Below, one piece after another: positions 6,715 to 14,562 of a DNA stretch of 41,156 nt. Source of the DNA: Verrucomicrobiaceae bacterium. GTDB lineage: Bacteria; Verrucomicrobiota; Verrucomicrobiia; Verrucomicrobiales; Verrucomicrobiaceae. Below the pieces are notes generated by a model. That model did not search any database. It saw nothing but the letters and a program-made list of their open reading frames with translations, and was not told the DNA's origin. A program made the position numbers and the translations under genes. Location: assembly GCA_021151605.1 (NCBI GenBank), contig JAGKWZ010000020.1, forward strand, positions 1-41,156. The letters are read 5' to 3'. How positions within the stretch are numbered: position 1 is the stretch's first letter; every line of letters starts with the position of its first letter.

Positions 6715-9681
6715 TCACGTCAGTGTCCGCACGGCCTGCTGAAAGGCCTGCCAGTCTGCTGCCTCAGATGTCGGGCCGTAGCGCACTTCGGCATATTCGT
6801 TGGCAAGGCGGCGGACTTGCGGGCCGAGGGCGGGCTTCGCCGATGCGACGCGCTCGGCGTAGCTCAGCGGTCCTTCGGAGGCATGCCGCGCTGGCGCACC
6901 GAGCTTTTCCAGACGTGTGCAAAGCTGAAGCCAGGAGCGCAGCCAGGGATCACGCACGCGGGCGGGGCGGCGGAGCCAGAGCATGAAGCCGATGAGGGTG
7001 ATCAGCAGGAAGCCGACGCTGATGAGCAGCAGCCAGCGCCCGCGGAGTTGGCCCAGGCCCAGCCAGTTCATCCAGGCGATCTGGGACTCTTCATCGAAGC
7101 TGATGACCGTGTTAAACCAGTCATACTCGATGCTGTCCCACCACAGGCGCATGCCGGTGAAACTGCGCCAGAGCAGGCTGCTGCGCTGTCTTTCCAGCTC
7201 CTCCTCACCTCCGGCCAGCAGGGTGCGCAGGTCCAGTGTCATGCGTCCGGGCACCAGCGCGGCGGTGGGGTCCACCCGTGTCCAGCCCTGGCCTTCGAGC
7301 CAGAGTTCCGTCCAGGCATGAGCATCTGACTGACGCACGATCATGTAGCCACCGCGCTGCGACCATTCACCGCCCATGTAGCCGATGACGATTCGCGCAG
7401 GCACGCCCGCCGCCCGCATGAGCGTGGCAAAGGCGGCGCTGAAGTGCTCGCAGAAGCCGACACGCCGCTCGAAGATGAACTCCTCCAGCGCACGCGGCCC
7501 TTCGTAAACGCCGGGCTCCAGAGTGTATTGGAAACCCTGCGCGCGCAGATGCTCCACGGCACGCTGGGCGATCTGCACATCCGTGAATCCGCTGCCGCGA
7601 AACTGCTTCCCGAGGTCCTTCACACGCGGAGATAAATCCTCGGGCAGGCGCAAGGCCGCAGCCCGTTGCGCGCTGGTAAGTTGGCTGCCGGTCTTTTGGG
7701 TGAGCCGGGAGTGGACCTCGAAGCGGTGCAGGCTGTCCACGCGTTCATAGGCCGTGAGGGTGTCGTCCTGAAAGTCTGGCAGCGTTTGACGGCCCTCATC
7801 GAAGGCCTCGATGGGAACGTCCAGTGCTGGCAGCCATCTTTGCCCATGGGGTTCCAGCGTGATGATCTGCCGCACATCGCCAGCACGCTTGATCCCGCCC
7901 GACGGCGCTTGGAAAGGCCAGGAGCCCTTCTGCCAGGTGAGCCCGTCATCGCACTGCCAGAGCACCAGACAGCGCCAGTAGCGGCTGAAATTCTCAGGCG
8001 GCACGGAGTTTGGGAACTCGGCACGGAAGGACACCTCGTCACTCTTCGCGATCTCGGAGATGCGCCCCGGCTCCAGAGAGCTGGAGATGCCGGTGACATG
8101 TGTGCGCTGGGTGCCCATCCGCTCCAGGAAACTCATGCTGCCGCGCGGAAAGGCCACGAAGAGGACAGCCGCCACCGGCAAAGCCTGCGCCAGCATGGTG
8201 CTAGTGAGCTTCAGCGGCGGCAGCCAGCCATCAGCCCCACGACGGAAGCGCACCATGCACACGCCGATGGTGGCAAAGAGGCCAAAGGTCCAAAGCGAGC
8301 GGCTCAGGGACTGATCGGTGAGCAGACTGCACAGGCATAGGAACCAGCCGACGAGACTCAGCACCTGGAAATCATGCGGTGTGCGGGACTCCAGCAGCTT
8401 CCCGCCGAGCAGCACCAGCAGGACGGCGATGCCGCCATCCATGCTCATCACATTGCCCGTGCTGATCTGCACGGCCAGCACTCCAGCCAGGAGCACACCC
8501 ACGCTGATGTAGGAATAGGATGGCGTCGGGGCGGCTCGGGTCGTGCTGGCCTTTGTGGGCTGCTTTTTCCAGCCATGCTCGGCAAACCGCAGCCGCCAGA
8601 CCACACAGCCGACGAAAAGAATCACCGCCGCCACCGGCACGATGTCCATCAGCATCATGGCGGTGGCTCCGAGCGTGAGGCAGAGCACCAGCAGCGGCCA
8701 GGGCGGTAGGTGGGCACTGCGTTCATGTCCCGGAGGCAGGCTGGGGCCTTTGCCTGTCGTCTCCTGCGTCTGTGGGTTGGCCTCAGACAGCGTATCCAGA
8801 CAGCGCTGGGCCTGTGCTGGCCCGAGCCCGGCGTCGATCTCCACGCCAGGGAGCCGCAGGGCATAGGGCGTGCCGCTGAGTTCCGCTTCCTCGATCCAGC
8901 GGGCGATCTGCCCCGCTCGCGCCGACTCGGGCAGATCGATCTTTTCCCAATCCAGCGTCAGAGCGTGGCTGGAGCCACTGGCCCACTGCTTTACCAGCAG
9001 CGGCCTGCCACGAGCCACGGCGCGCCAATCGACATGCCGCAGTGAGTCACCCGGCTGCCACTCGCGCAGCCCGGCGAAGTCATCCCCCTCCCGGCCCGGC
9101 CTGCCACCGGCGGGAGTGAAGCTCAGCGCCTCCCCTGCGATCGTGGTGTCTGCTGCGGGCAGAGGCAGGGAACCTTCTGCCTTTGGATGAATGCGCCGCG
9201 CTGAGGCGATCTCGACCACGCGCTCAGCGCTAAAGAAACCCATGGGATACGAACTGCGCAGGATGAGGCGCACGGACTCCTGCACGCCTGCCTCGGCCAC
9301 CCTCACAGGCACGGAGACATGCGCGGACCCACCGGCGTCGATCTCCTCGATGAAGCACCATTTGGCATCGCTCTGCGCGGCCATCACTTCCACGCCCCAC
9401 ACGCCTTGTCCGGTGGCGGCACGGAGTTCCAGGGGCAGTTTCGTCGCCTCGCCCGCTTTGCCTCCGGCCAGGCGGCCCATGCTGATCTGCACGCCGCGCA
9501 GGTTTTCCCGCGCACGCAGCCAGCTCATCGCGGCGAGCACGGCGGTGACAAAGCAGAGCAGGTAGGCTGCGCCGTTGTTCTGCACCGCTCCGGCATAACC
9601 CATGGAGAGCACGATGCCGATCAGCGAGACCGTGTGCAGATTCCACCGCACGCGGATCGATCTCGTCCTGCCAGATTTCAT
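6715..9681 (-). CDS. DUF58-transglutaminase (TgpA-like) fusion membrane protein
   Basis: This 988-residue protein joins two modules that are usually separate genes. Residues about 17-50 hold two membrane segments. Residues about 60-310 are a DUF58 region with the typical GLREWQPGDSLRHVDWR and the following LLVKQW. Residues about 330-520 carry several further membrane helices as in TgpA/DUF3488 proteins. A large extracytoplasmic part holds the transglutaminase core with Cys744 (VGFCEHFSAAFATLMR), His788 (SDAHAWTELW) and Asp804 (WTRVDPTAAL), so the triad is intact. A last membrane helix lies near 880, with a helical cytoplasmic tail. It starts 15 bp after the MoxR stop. MoxR-DUF58-TgpA sets are thought to act on envelope proteins; the substrate is unknown. 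Confidence 0.92.
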   Translation of the reverse strand: MKSGRTRSIRVRWNLHTVSLIGIVLSMGYAGAVQNNGAAYLLCFVTAVLAAMSWLRARENLRGVQISMGRLAGGKAGEATKLPLELRAATGQGVWGVEVMAAQSDAKWCFIEEIDAGGSAHVSVPVRVAEAGVQESVRLILRSSYPMGFFSAERVVEIASARRIHPKAEGSLPLPAADTTIAGEALSFTPAGGRPGREGDDFAGLREWQPGDSLRHVDWRAVARGRPLLVKQWASGSSHALTLDWEKIDLPESARAGQIARWIEEAELSGTPYALRLPGVEIDAGLGPAQAQRCLDTLSEANPQTQETTGKGPSLPPGHERSAHLPPWPLLVLCLTLGATAMMLMDIVPVAAVILFVGCVVWRLRFAEHGWKKQPTKASTTRAAPTPSYSYISVGVLLAGVLAVQISTGNVMSMDGGIAVLLVLLGGKLLESRTPHDFQVLSLVGWFLCLCSLLTDQSLSRSLWTFGLFATIGVCMVRFRRGADGWLPPLKLTSTMLAQALPVAAVLFVAFPRGSMSFLERMGTQRTHVTGISSSLEPGRISEIAKSDEVSFRAEFPNSVPPENFSRYWRCLVLWQCDDGLTWQKGSWPFQAPSGGIKRAGDVRQIITLEPHGQRWLPALDVPIEAFDEGRQTLPDFQDDTLTAYERVDSLHRFEVHSRLTQKTGSQLTSAQRAAALRLPEDLSPRVKDLGKQFRGSGFTDVQIAQRAVEHLRAQGFQYTLEPGVYEGPRALEEFIFERRVGFCEHFSAAFATLMRAAGVPARIVIGYMGGEWSQRGGYMIVRQSDAHAWTELWLEGQGWTRVDPTAALVPGRMTLDLRTLLAGGEEELERQRSSLLWRSFTGMRLWWDSIEYDWFNTVISFDEESQIAWMNWLGLGQLRGRWLLLISVGFLLITLIGFMLWLRRPARVRDPWLRSWLQLCTRLEKLGAPARHASEGPLSYAERVASAKPALGPQVRRLANEYAEVRYGPTSEAADWQAFQQAVRTLT

Positions 9682-9696
9682 GGTCGTGGAGTGGAT

Positions 9697-10641
9697 TTAT
9701 GGCACGGCCACTTCGTCGAGCAGACGCTCCACTTCAGCAAGCCCACCAGCGAGGCGATGCGACATCACGCTGCCGGCCACGGCCTGCACGTCCTCTGGCA
9801 GAACCATCACACGGCCTTCCATCAATGCCCAGGCACGCGCGGCAGCCAGCAGGGCAAGACCGGCACGCGGGGACATACCGTGCCCGCCGGAGCGGCTGGC
9901 GGCCAGGAGATCCTGCAGGTAATCGAGCAGCGGCTCGGACACATGCACTAGCCTTGCCAGTTGCTGCATGTGGGCCAGCTCAGTCCAGCTCATCACCGGG
10001 GCCATGGCGCGCAGCATCTCGCGGCGGTCCTGGCCTTGCAGCATCACGCGTTCGGCTCCGCGCTCCGGGGCACCGAGCGCCAGACGCATAAGGAAGCGGT
10101 CGAGCTGGGACTCGGGCAGCATGAAGGTGCCGATCTGGGTGGAGGGATTCTGCGTGGCGATGACAAAGAAAGGCACGGGCAGCGCGTGCGGAGTGCCATC
10201 GCAGGTCACTTTGCCCTCCTCCATGGCTTCCAGCAGCGCAGACTGCGTCTTCGGCGTGGCGCGGTTGATCTCATCCGCCAGCAGCACCTGGGTAAAAACC
10301 GGCCCCTGATGGAAGGTGAAGCTGCCCGCCTCACGATCATAAATGGAGGCACCTAGGATGTCGGCAGGCAGCAGATCGCTGGTGAACTGCACGCGGCGGA
10401 ATTGCAGCCCGAGGGATTGGGCCAGAGCCTGGGAGAGCAGCGTCTTGCCGACACCGGGCTGATCTTCAAAAAGCAGATGCCCGCGCGCCAGCAGGCTGGT
10501 CACGGCCAGGCGGACGACCCGCTCTTTGCCGAGGATGATCTGGGACAGCGCCTCATTGAGAAGGCGCAGGTTTTCCGCAGAAGCCGTGGCTTCAGCAGTG
10601 GTCAGGACGAGGTCGTGGGGGGAGGCGGGACGTGAAGACAC
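9697..10641 (-). CDS. MoxR-family AAA+ ATPase
   Basis: A cytoplasmic 314-residue ATPase of the MoxR group, thought to act as a chaperone for a membrane partner. Walker A is EDQPGVGKT (about residues 59-67), Walker B is LLADEINRA, followed by the family hallmark TQSALLEAMEE, then sensor-1 VIATQNPS and the C-terminal lid region (SPRAGLALLAAARAWALMEGR). The start codon is GTG (10639-10641); no better in-frame ATG lies nearby. It is the first gene of a two-gene leftward operon with the DUF58-transglutaminase fusion. The 170-bp gap to the divergent isomerase gene must hold both promoters, but I see no convincing -35/-10 pair. Confidence 0.93.
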   Translation of the reverse strand: MSSRPASPHDLVLTTAEATASAENLRLLNEALSQIILGKERVVRLAVTSLLARGHLLFEDQPGVGKTLLSQALAQSLGLQFRRVQFTSDLLPADILGASIYDREAGSFTFHQGPVFTQVLLADEINRATPKTQSALLEAMEEGKVTCDGTPHALPVPFFVIATQNPSTQIGTFMLPESQLDRFLMRLALGAPERGAERVMLQGQDRREMLRAMAPVMSWTELAHMQQLARLVHVSEPLLDYLQDLLAASRSGGHGMSPRAGLALLAAARAWALMEGRVMVLPEDVQAVAGSVMSHRLAGGLAEVERLLDEVAVP

Positions 10642-10811
10642 GCCCTACTTTCACCGATTCCGCGAGGCCAGAGCAAGCAAATATACTGCGGCTGCAATTA
10701 TATGCGCTCGGTTCGCCAGCGTCTGACCTTTTGCTTGCCAATCTGGACGGCCCATAGAGAATCGGCCCGTCGTTTTCGACAGTCATTCAAACCTCCAAAC
10801 CACACACCATC

Positions 10812-11810
10812 ATGGGCAGACCCGTCACTCTTTTCACCGGCCAGTGGGCCGATCTCTCCTTCGACACCGTCGTTCAAAAAGCCAAGTCCTTCGGCTACGA
10901 CGGCGTGGAACTCGGCTGCTGGGGCGACCACTTCGAGGTCGATAAAGCCGATCAGGCCTACTGCGATGCCAAGCGCGCCAAGCTCGATGCCGCCGGCATG
11001 AAGTGCTTCGCCATCTCCAGCCACCTCGTCGGCCAGGCCGTGTGTGATAACATCGACGCCCGCCACGCCCAGATCCTGCCCGCCTACATCTATGGCGATG
11101 GCAATCCAGAAGGCGTCCGCCAGCGTGCCGCTGAGGAGCTGATCAAGACCGCCCATGCCGCCAAGCGCTTCGGCGTCAGCGTGGTGAACGGCTTCACCGG
11201 CAGCAGCATCTGGCACCTTTGCTACTCCTTCCCGCCAAATCTCCCCGGCCAGATCGAGGCAGGCTACAAGGACTTCGCCAAGCGTTTCATCCCCATCTTC
11301 GATGAGTTCCAAAAGCTCGGCATCAAATATGCCCTCGAAGTCCACCCCACCGAGATCGCCTTTGACATCGCCAGCGCTGAGAAGGCCCTCCAGGCCGTGG
11401 ATTACCACCCCGCCTTCGGTTTCAACTATGACCCCAGCCACTTCGGCTACCAGGGCGTGAACTATGAGAAATTCATCCGCAAGTTCAGCGACCGCATCTT
11501 CCACGTCCACATGAAGGACGTCGCCTGGAACCTCGGCGATGAAGCTGGCGTCTTCGGCGGCCACACCGACTTCCACACCCCGCCGCGCTACTGGGACTTC
11601 AAGTCCGTCGGTCGTGGCGACATCAAGTTCGAGCGCATCATCCGCGCCCTGAACGACATCGGCTACAATGGCCCCCTCAGCGTCGAGTGGGAAGACGGTG
11701 CCATGGACCGCGAATTCGGTGCCACCGAATCCTGCGCCTACGTGAAGAAGCTCGACTTCCCACCGAGCAAGATCGTCTTCGACGCCCAGTTCGCCGAGAA
11801 CAGCAAGTAA
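10812..11810 (+). CDS. Sugar phosphate isomerase/epimerase (xylose isomerase-like TIM barrel)
   Basis: A cytoplasmic TIM-barrel protein of 332 aa in the AP-endonuclease-2/xylose-isomerase superfamily. It probably isomerises or epimerises a sugar or inositol derivative with a divalent metal. The likely metal ligands sit at the ends of strands: Glu176 (ALEVHPTE), Asp207 (NYDPSHF), His233 (FHVHMKD) and Glu292 (SVEWED). The N-terminal strand-helix (FTGQWADLSFDTVVQKAKSFGYDGVEL) is typical. No signal peptide is seen. It is monocistronic: a MoxR gene diverges upstream and a strong terminator follows 36 bp after the stop. The exact substrate cannot be read from the sequence. Confidence 0.9.
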   Translation: MGRPVTLFTGQWADLSFDTVVQKAKSFGYDGVELGCWGDHFEVDKADQAYCDAKRAKLDAAGMKCFAISSHLVGQAVCDNIDARHAQILPAYIYGDGNPEGVRQRAAEELIKTAHAAKRFGVSVVNGFTGSSIWHLCYSFPPNLPGQIEAGYKDFAKRFIPIFDEFQKLGIKYALEVHPTEIAFDIASAEKALQAVDYHPAFGFNYDPSHFGYQGVNYEKFIRKFSDRIFHVHMKDVAWNLGDEAGVFGGHTDFHTPPRYWDFKSVGRGDIKFERIIRALNDIGYNGPLSVEWEDGAMDREFGATESCAYVKKLDFPPSKIVFDAQFAENSK

Positions 11811-11811
11811 G

Positions 11812-11833
11812 GTAGCACGAGTTTCCAACTCGT
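11812..11833 (+). repeat. REP-like palindrome with GTAG head
   Basis: GTAGC is followed by ACGAGTT-TCC-AACTCGT, a perfect 7-bp stem with a 3-base loop, starting one base after the isomerase stop codon. It matches, in opposite orientation, the element at 923-944, which makes it a dispersed family in this genome. Confidence 0.75.
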
Positions 11834-11845
11834 TGATCTTCCAAG

Positions 11846-11879
11846 GCCCGCATCACGCCCCGTGGTGCGGGCTTTTTTT
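11846..11879 (+). terminator. Rho-independent terminator of the isomerase gene
   Basis: GCCCGCATCACG (11846-11857) pairs with CGTGGTGCGGGC (11861-11872) through 12 bp with one G-U pair and a 3-base loop, followed by seven Ts. This is the clearest intrinsic terminator in the window. Confidence 0.92.
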
Positions 11880-11897
11880 GGGTAAAGCCTTCCGCTT

Positions 11898-12003
11898 GTA
11901 GTTCGGGCTTTAGCCCGCTGACCTATGGTTTCGGTCCAGGGAACCCAGGTCAAAAAACCTGTGTTCCACTTTTCCGGGAGACGCGGGCTGAAGCCCGAAC
12001 TAC
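11898..12003. repeat. REPIN-like inverted pair of GTAG-headed palindromes
   Basis: GTAGTTCGGGCTTTAGCCCG begins at 11898, and the inverse of nearly the same sequence (differing at the loop, TTT versus TTC) ends at 12003. Each half is a hairpin with a CGGGCT/AGCCCG stem and a GTAG head pointing outward. About 65 bp of unrelated DNA separates them. Two inverted REP units form the doublet called a REPIN in other bacteria. Confidence 0.75.
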
Positions 12004-12332
12004 GAACCATGTTTGACCTTTTTGGCTCTCCAAATACCCGACTCCACAGTTCGGCAAATCAGCCCCAAGGCCCAGCCGCCGCCGCCCAGGGCTCCCCAGG
12101 AGGAAAAAAGAGCCTTATAATCACCATAAGGGGGTCCACCGACGACATCTAGAGGCACGCCGACGAGTGCCAGAACCCCGCCGACGACATCCAGAGGTGC
12201 CCCGACGGCTCCGATCACCCCGCCGACGGCAACCAGAGGCGTGCCGACGACTGCCAGAGCCTCCCCGACGCCGTCGGCACCCACATTTGACCTGTCGGCA
12301 CGCCTCTCCAGGCCGTCGGCCCGGGGATTCAC
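12000..12332 (-). CDS. Possible small Val/Gly-rich repeat protein
   Basis: An open frame of 110 codons with a GTG start (12330-12332) spans the 21-bp tandem array. The translated repeat alternates two 7-residue units, of the form PLDVVGG and VLALVGV, giving an elastin-like V-G-rich, very hydrophobic middle (about residues 26-66). An N-terminal charged part and a C-terminal W/G-rich part flank it. Codon differences between units often fall at third positions (GTCGGC, GTCGGT, GTCGGG), which fits coding use on this strand. Against it: no clear ribosome site, no recognised family, and the C-terminal end runs into the REP-like pair. I treat it as a weak candidate. Confidence 0.3.
   Translation of the reverse strand: MNPRADGLERRADRSNVGADGVGEALAVVGTPLVAVGGVIGAVGAPLDVVGGVLALVGVPLDVVGGPPYGDYKALFSSWGALGGGGWALGLICRTVESGIWRAKKVKHGS
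12135..12281. repeat. 21-bp tandem repeat, 7 units with 42-bp higher order
   Basis: Seven contiguous 21-bp units carry a conserved (G)CCGACG core near the start of each. Units 1, 3 and 5 resemble each other (ending CCAGAGG or CTAGAGG), and units 2, 4 and 6 form a second, looser type, so the true period is 42 bp. The seventh unit is degenerate. GCCGTCGGC-like fragments continue for about 60 bp beyond the array. Confidence 0.8.
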
Positions 12333-12554
12333 CGCAGGTGCTGTTTGCTTGGCACTGGTGCTTCTCTGTTCCAGCGGCTCGGCCCGCAGAGGGCTTCCGT
12401 CGGCCTACGTTCCCTCCTGCCACAGCCCATACTCCAGAACCCGCCGGATAGTTCGGCGAAGGAGATGCCCCGTGTTGGTGTCTGCCGCGCCGAAGACATC
12501 CGACCTACGGCGACCCGACATCAGGAGCTTTGGAATCGTCACACCGGTGATCGG

Positions 12555-12610
12555 CACTCCTATGCCGGACAAAACCCATCCTGTTATTGCCTGAGGACGG
12601 CATAGGAGTG
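12555..12610. repeat. 13-bp perfect inverted repeat
   Basis: CACTCCTATGCCG (12555-12567) and CGGCATAGGAGTG (12598-12610) are exact inverse copies 30 bp apart. They could form a stem-loop or be the ends of a tiny element. No coding potential is evident between 12340 and 12700. A further 10-bp palindrome, TGGTTAACCA, lies at 12692-12701 just ahead of the next gene. Confidence 0.6.
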
Positions 12611-12737
12611 TAAATCGACACCCATGAGCACCCAACTCCGTGATTTTCCCACCCATTCGTCGGCTAGAAAGCAGCACACAAACCTGACGATTGGTTAACC
12701 ACCTGGATTGTTCACCAAACTTCGAGAGCTAGTCGTG

Positions 12738-13316
12738 ATGCCCGCAGAACCAAAGTCAATTCCCGGAGCGTTCCAGTATGGCGGTTACTGGTTTCTGACT
12801 GATCGCTCACTTAATCAGATGCCAGGATCGATATTTTGCCCGCCTTTAGATTTTCTAGAGGTCGCTCGTTCTGATTCTCGTCTTCCCAACCTGTCAGGAG
12901 CACCTGTTGCATCATGGCTACTTGCCAGAATTTGTTCCATGACGCGAGGCCGGATGCCCTATTCATATGACTTCGTTCAGGGATCAGACGGGAATGACTT
13001 CTACCTCGGATTCACCTGTCATTTGGATGATGGAACTTTGGTCGGTAGTGTCAGCTTCTTTGCATCCGCAGATCATATCACACTACATGCCAGTGCTGTC
13101 CCACCTGTGAATGCCGAGAGTCTTCGAGAGGCCATCAGGAAGGCTATTTTTGCCAGCCCTCACCGGGTGGCTCGTTCGAGAGTGACGGTGACTTGGACTT
13201 CTGGTGAGCTTGAGGCCGCACGAACAAGCACACCTCGGGTATATGGCTTCGACGGTGATCGGTATCTTGATGAGCTTGCGCCTCAGCACACCATTGACTG
13301 GAGTGAATATGACTAG
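12738..13316 (+). CDS. Hypothetical protein, 192 aa
   Basis: I do not recognise this protein. It is soluble-looking, without signal peptide, and has a mixed alpha/beta pattern: an aromatic N-terminal segment (GAFQYGGYWFLTD), a central stretch with FYLGFTCHLDDGTLVGSVSFF and HITLHASAVPPV, and an acidic, aromatic end. I prefer the ATG at 12738; a TTG at 12708 would add 10 residues. Its base composition looks less GC-rich than the neighbours and it stands alone between repeat-rich DNA and an opposing gene, which suggests recent acquisition. The small palindrome TGGTTAACCA 37 bp upstream could be an operator. Confidence 0.65.
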   Translation: MPAEPKSIPGAFQYGGYWFLTDRSLNQMPGSIFCPPLDFLEVARSDSRLPNLSGAPVASWLLARICSMTRGRMPYSYDFVQGSDGNDFYLGFTCHLDDGTLVGSVSFFASADHITLHASAVPPVNAESLREAIRKAIFASPHRVARSRVTVTWTSGELEAARTSTPRVYGFDGDRYLDELAPQHTIDWSEYD

Positions 13317-13548
13317 TCGACACTTTTGCAGACCGTCTGCTAGACTAAAGGCCAACATGAAAGGGTGCCTGGCTGAGGCAGAAGCCAGCCAATGCCCCTC
13401 AGGTTTGAACAAGCGCGGCATTTACTCTGAGGCTTGCGTCGGGCGTTTTGTGTTTGTCGCGTCGGTCCTAGTTGGCGTTTGAGCGCTCAGTTTGGCTGGC
13501 TCGGGGCGGCTGGGTTGCGGTTGTTTGGGCGGCAGGCTCCGCGCAGCC

Positions 13549-14553
13549 TTACCCAGCCAACTTGTTGTAGAGCTTGGCCACGCCTTCGGGGCTGCGGCAG
13601 GCGAGGGCGGCTTCGGCGAGGATCATGGCGACGTCGAGGCGGCTGATTTTCACGCCCTGAAGCAGGCTTTCCCAGGGGGTCTTCTCCATGCGGGCCAGGG
13701 TTTTCACGCCGATGAGCAGGGGCAGGGCGGTGGCGTAGCGCAGTTTGCCGTCGGTGAGGTTTTGGACGTAGCTGAGGCCGCAGATGAGGTGGTCGCGGCA
13801 GAGGCTGAGCCAGTGCTTCCAGGCAGGCAGGAGGAGGCGATTGTCCTGCTGGATGTCCTGCGCGCTGAAGCCGGGGAGGTAGCAGCGGCCATCGCGGAGG
13901 TCCTCACCGAGGTCGCGGAGGATGTTGATGAGCTGGAGGCCTTTGCCGAAGCGCGCGCCCCAGAGCTTCATCTGCTCGGCGGTGACGCCGGGCGCGAAGG
14001 AGTCTGGCCGCTCGATGGCGCACATCTCGGTCCAGAATTCGCCGACGCAGCCGGCGACGAGCCAGGTGTATTCGTCCAGCTCCGCGTCGGTGGATAGGCA
14101 GCGCAGGGCGCCATCGGCAGGGAAGCGCTGGATGTCGAGCCGCTGGCCGTGGATGATGCGCTGGAGCACCTGCTGGATGGCGGCGAGTCCGGCTCCGCGC
14201 ATGGTGGCGAGCCAGGCGAGGCCATCGCTAAAGCGCTCCATGAGGCGGCGCTCGGCGTCATCGGTCTGGCGGGAGACGAAGTCGGTGGCGATGCGGGCAC
14301 TGAGACGCGCTTTTGTTTCCTCGCCGGGGCTTTGCACGAGGGCTTCGAAGTCGTTCAAGCACTCGATGCGCACGGCTGCCGGAACGGTGGCGGTATCGGC
14401 GATGGTGTCCGCCGTGCGTGCAAGCAGGTAGGCGAGGGAGATAGGCTCGCGCAGCTCCCTGGGCAGGGCTTTCAGCGTGAGGTAAAAGGAGCGCGAGACA
14501 CTGGCGAGGAGCTGGCCGCCGAGTTCGCGCTCGTGGTGGGATTCGTCGGACAT
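13549..14553 (-). CDS. Squalene/phytoene synthase family protein
   Basis: A 334-residue all-helical head-to-head prenyl synthase. The two metal-diphosphate motifs are present: DTIAD (Asp49 to Asp53, in LLARTADTIADT) and DLGED (Asp214 to Asp218, in NILRDLGEDLRDGRCYLP). SRSFYLTLKALP near the N-terminus is the usual substrate-site segment, and LRYATALPLLIGVKTLARM is the expected C-terminal helix. It would condense two farnesyl or geranylgeranyl diphosphates to a squalene- or phytoene-type product for hopanoids or carotenoids; which one cannot be decided, and no other isoprenoid gene is in the window. It starts 9 bp after the M48 protease stop, so it is the last gene of a leftward operon. A weak hydrophobic C-terminus may allow membrane contact. 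Confidence 0.9.
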   Translation of the reverse strand: MSDESHHERELGGQLLASVSRSFYLTLKALPRELREPISLAYLLARTADTIADTATVPAAVRIECLNDFEALVQSPGEETKARLSARIATDFVSRQTDDAERRLMERFSDGLAWLATMRGAGLAAIQQVLQRIIHGQRLDIQRFPADGALRCLSTDAELDEYTWLVAGCVGEFWTEMCAIERPDSFAPGVTAEQMKLWGARFGKGLQLINILRDLGEDLRDGRCYLPGFSAQDIQQDNRLLLPAWKHWLSLCRDHLICGLSYVQNLTDGKLRYATALPLLIGVKTLARMEKTPWESLLQGVKISRLDVAMILAEAALACRSPEGVAKLYNKLAG

Positions 14554-14562
14554 GCGAGTTTT

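Noticed and set aside
10642..10811. Promoter between the divergent moxR and isomerase genes
   Set aside because: AT-rich patches such as ATTATATG exist but no -35/-10 pair with proper spacing could be supported.
10698..11828. Long open frame on the minus strand opposite the isomerase gene (376 codons)
   Set aside because: It mirrors the isomerase codons in GC-rich DNA, has a low-complexity V/G/E/D/A composition and no family motif, while the plus strand has all metal-site motifs.
12135..12281. CRISPR array
   Set aside because: The units are contiguous 21-bp repeats without unique spacers, and no cas genes are present.
12167..12451. Plus-strand Arg/Pro-rich frame across the tandem array
   Set aside because: Extreme R/P composition typical of a reading of GC-rich repeats; no start context.
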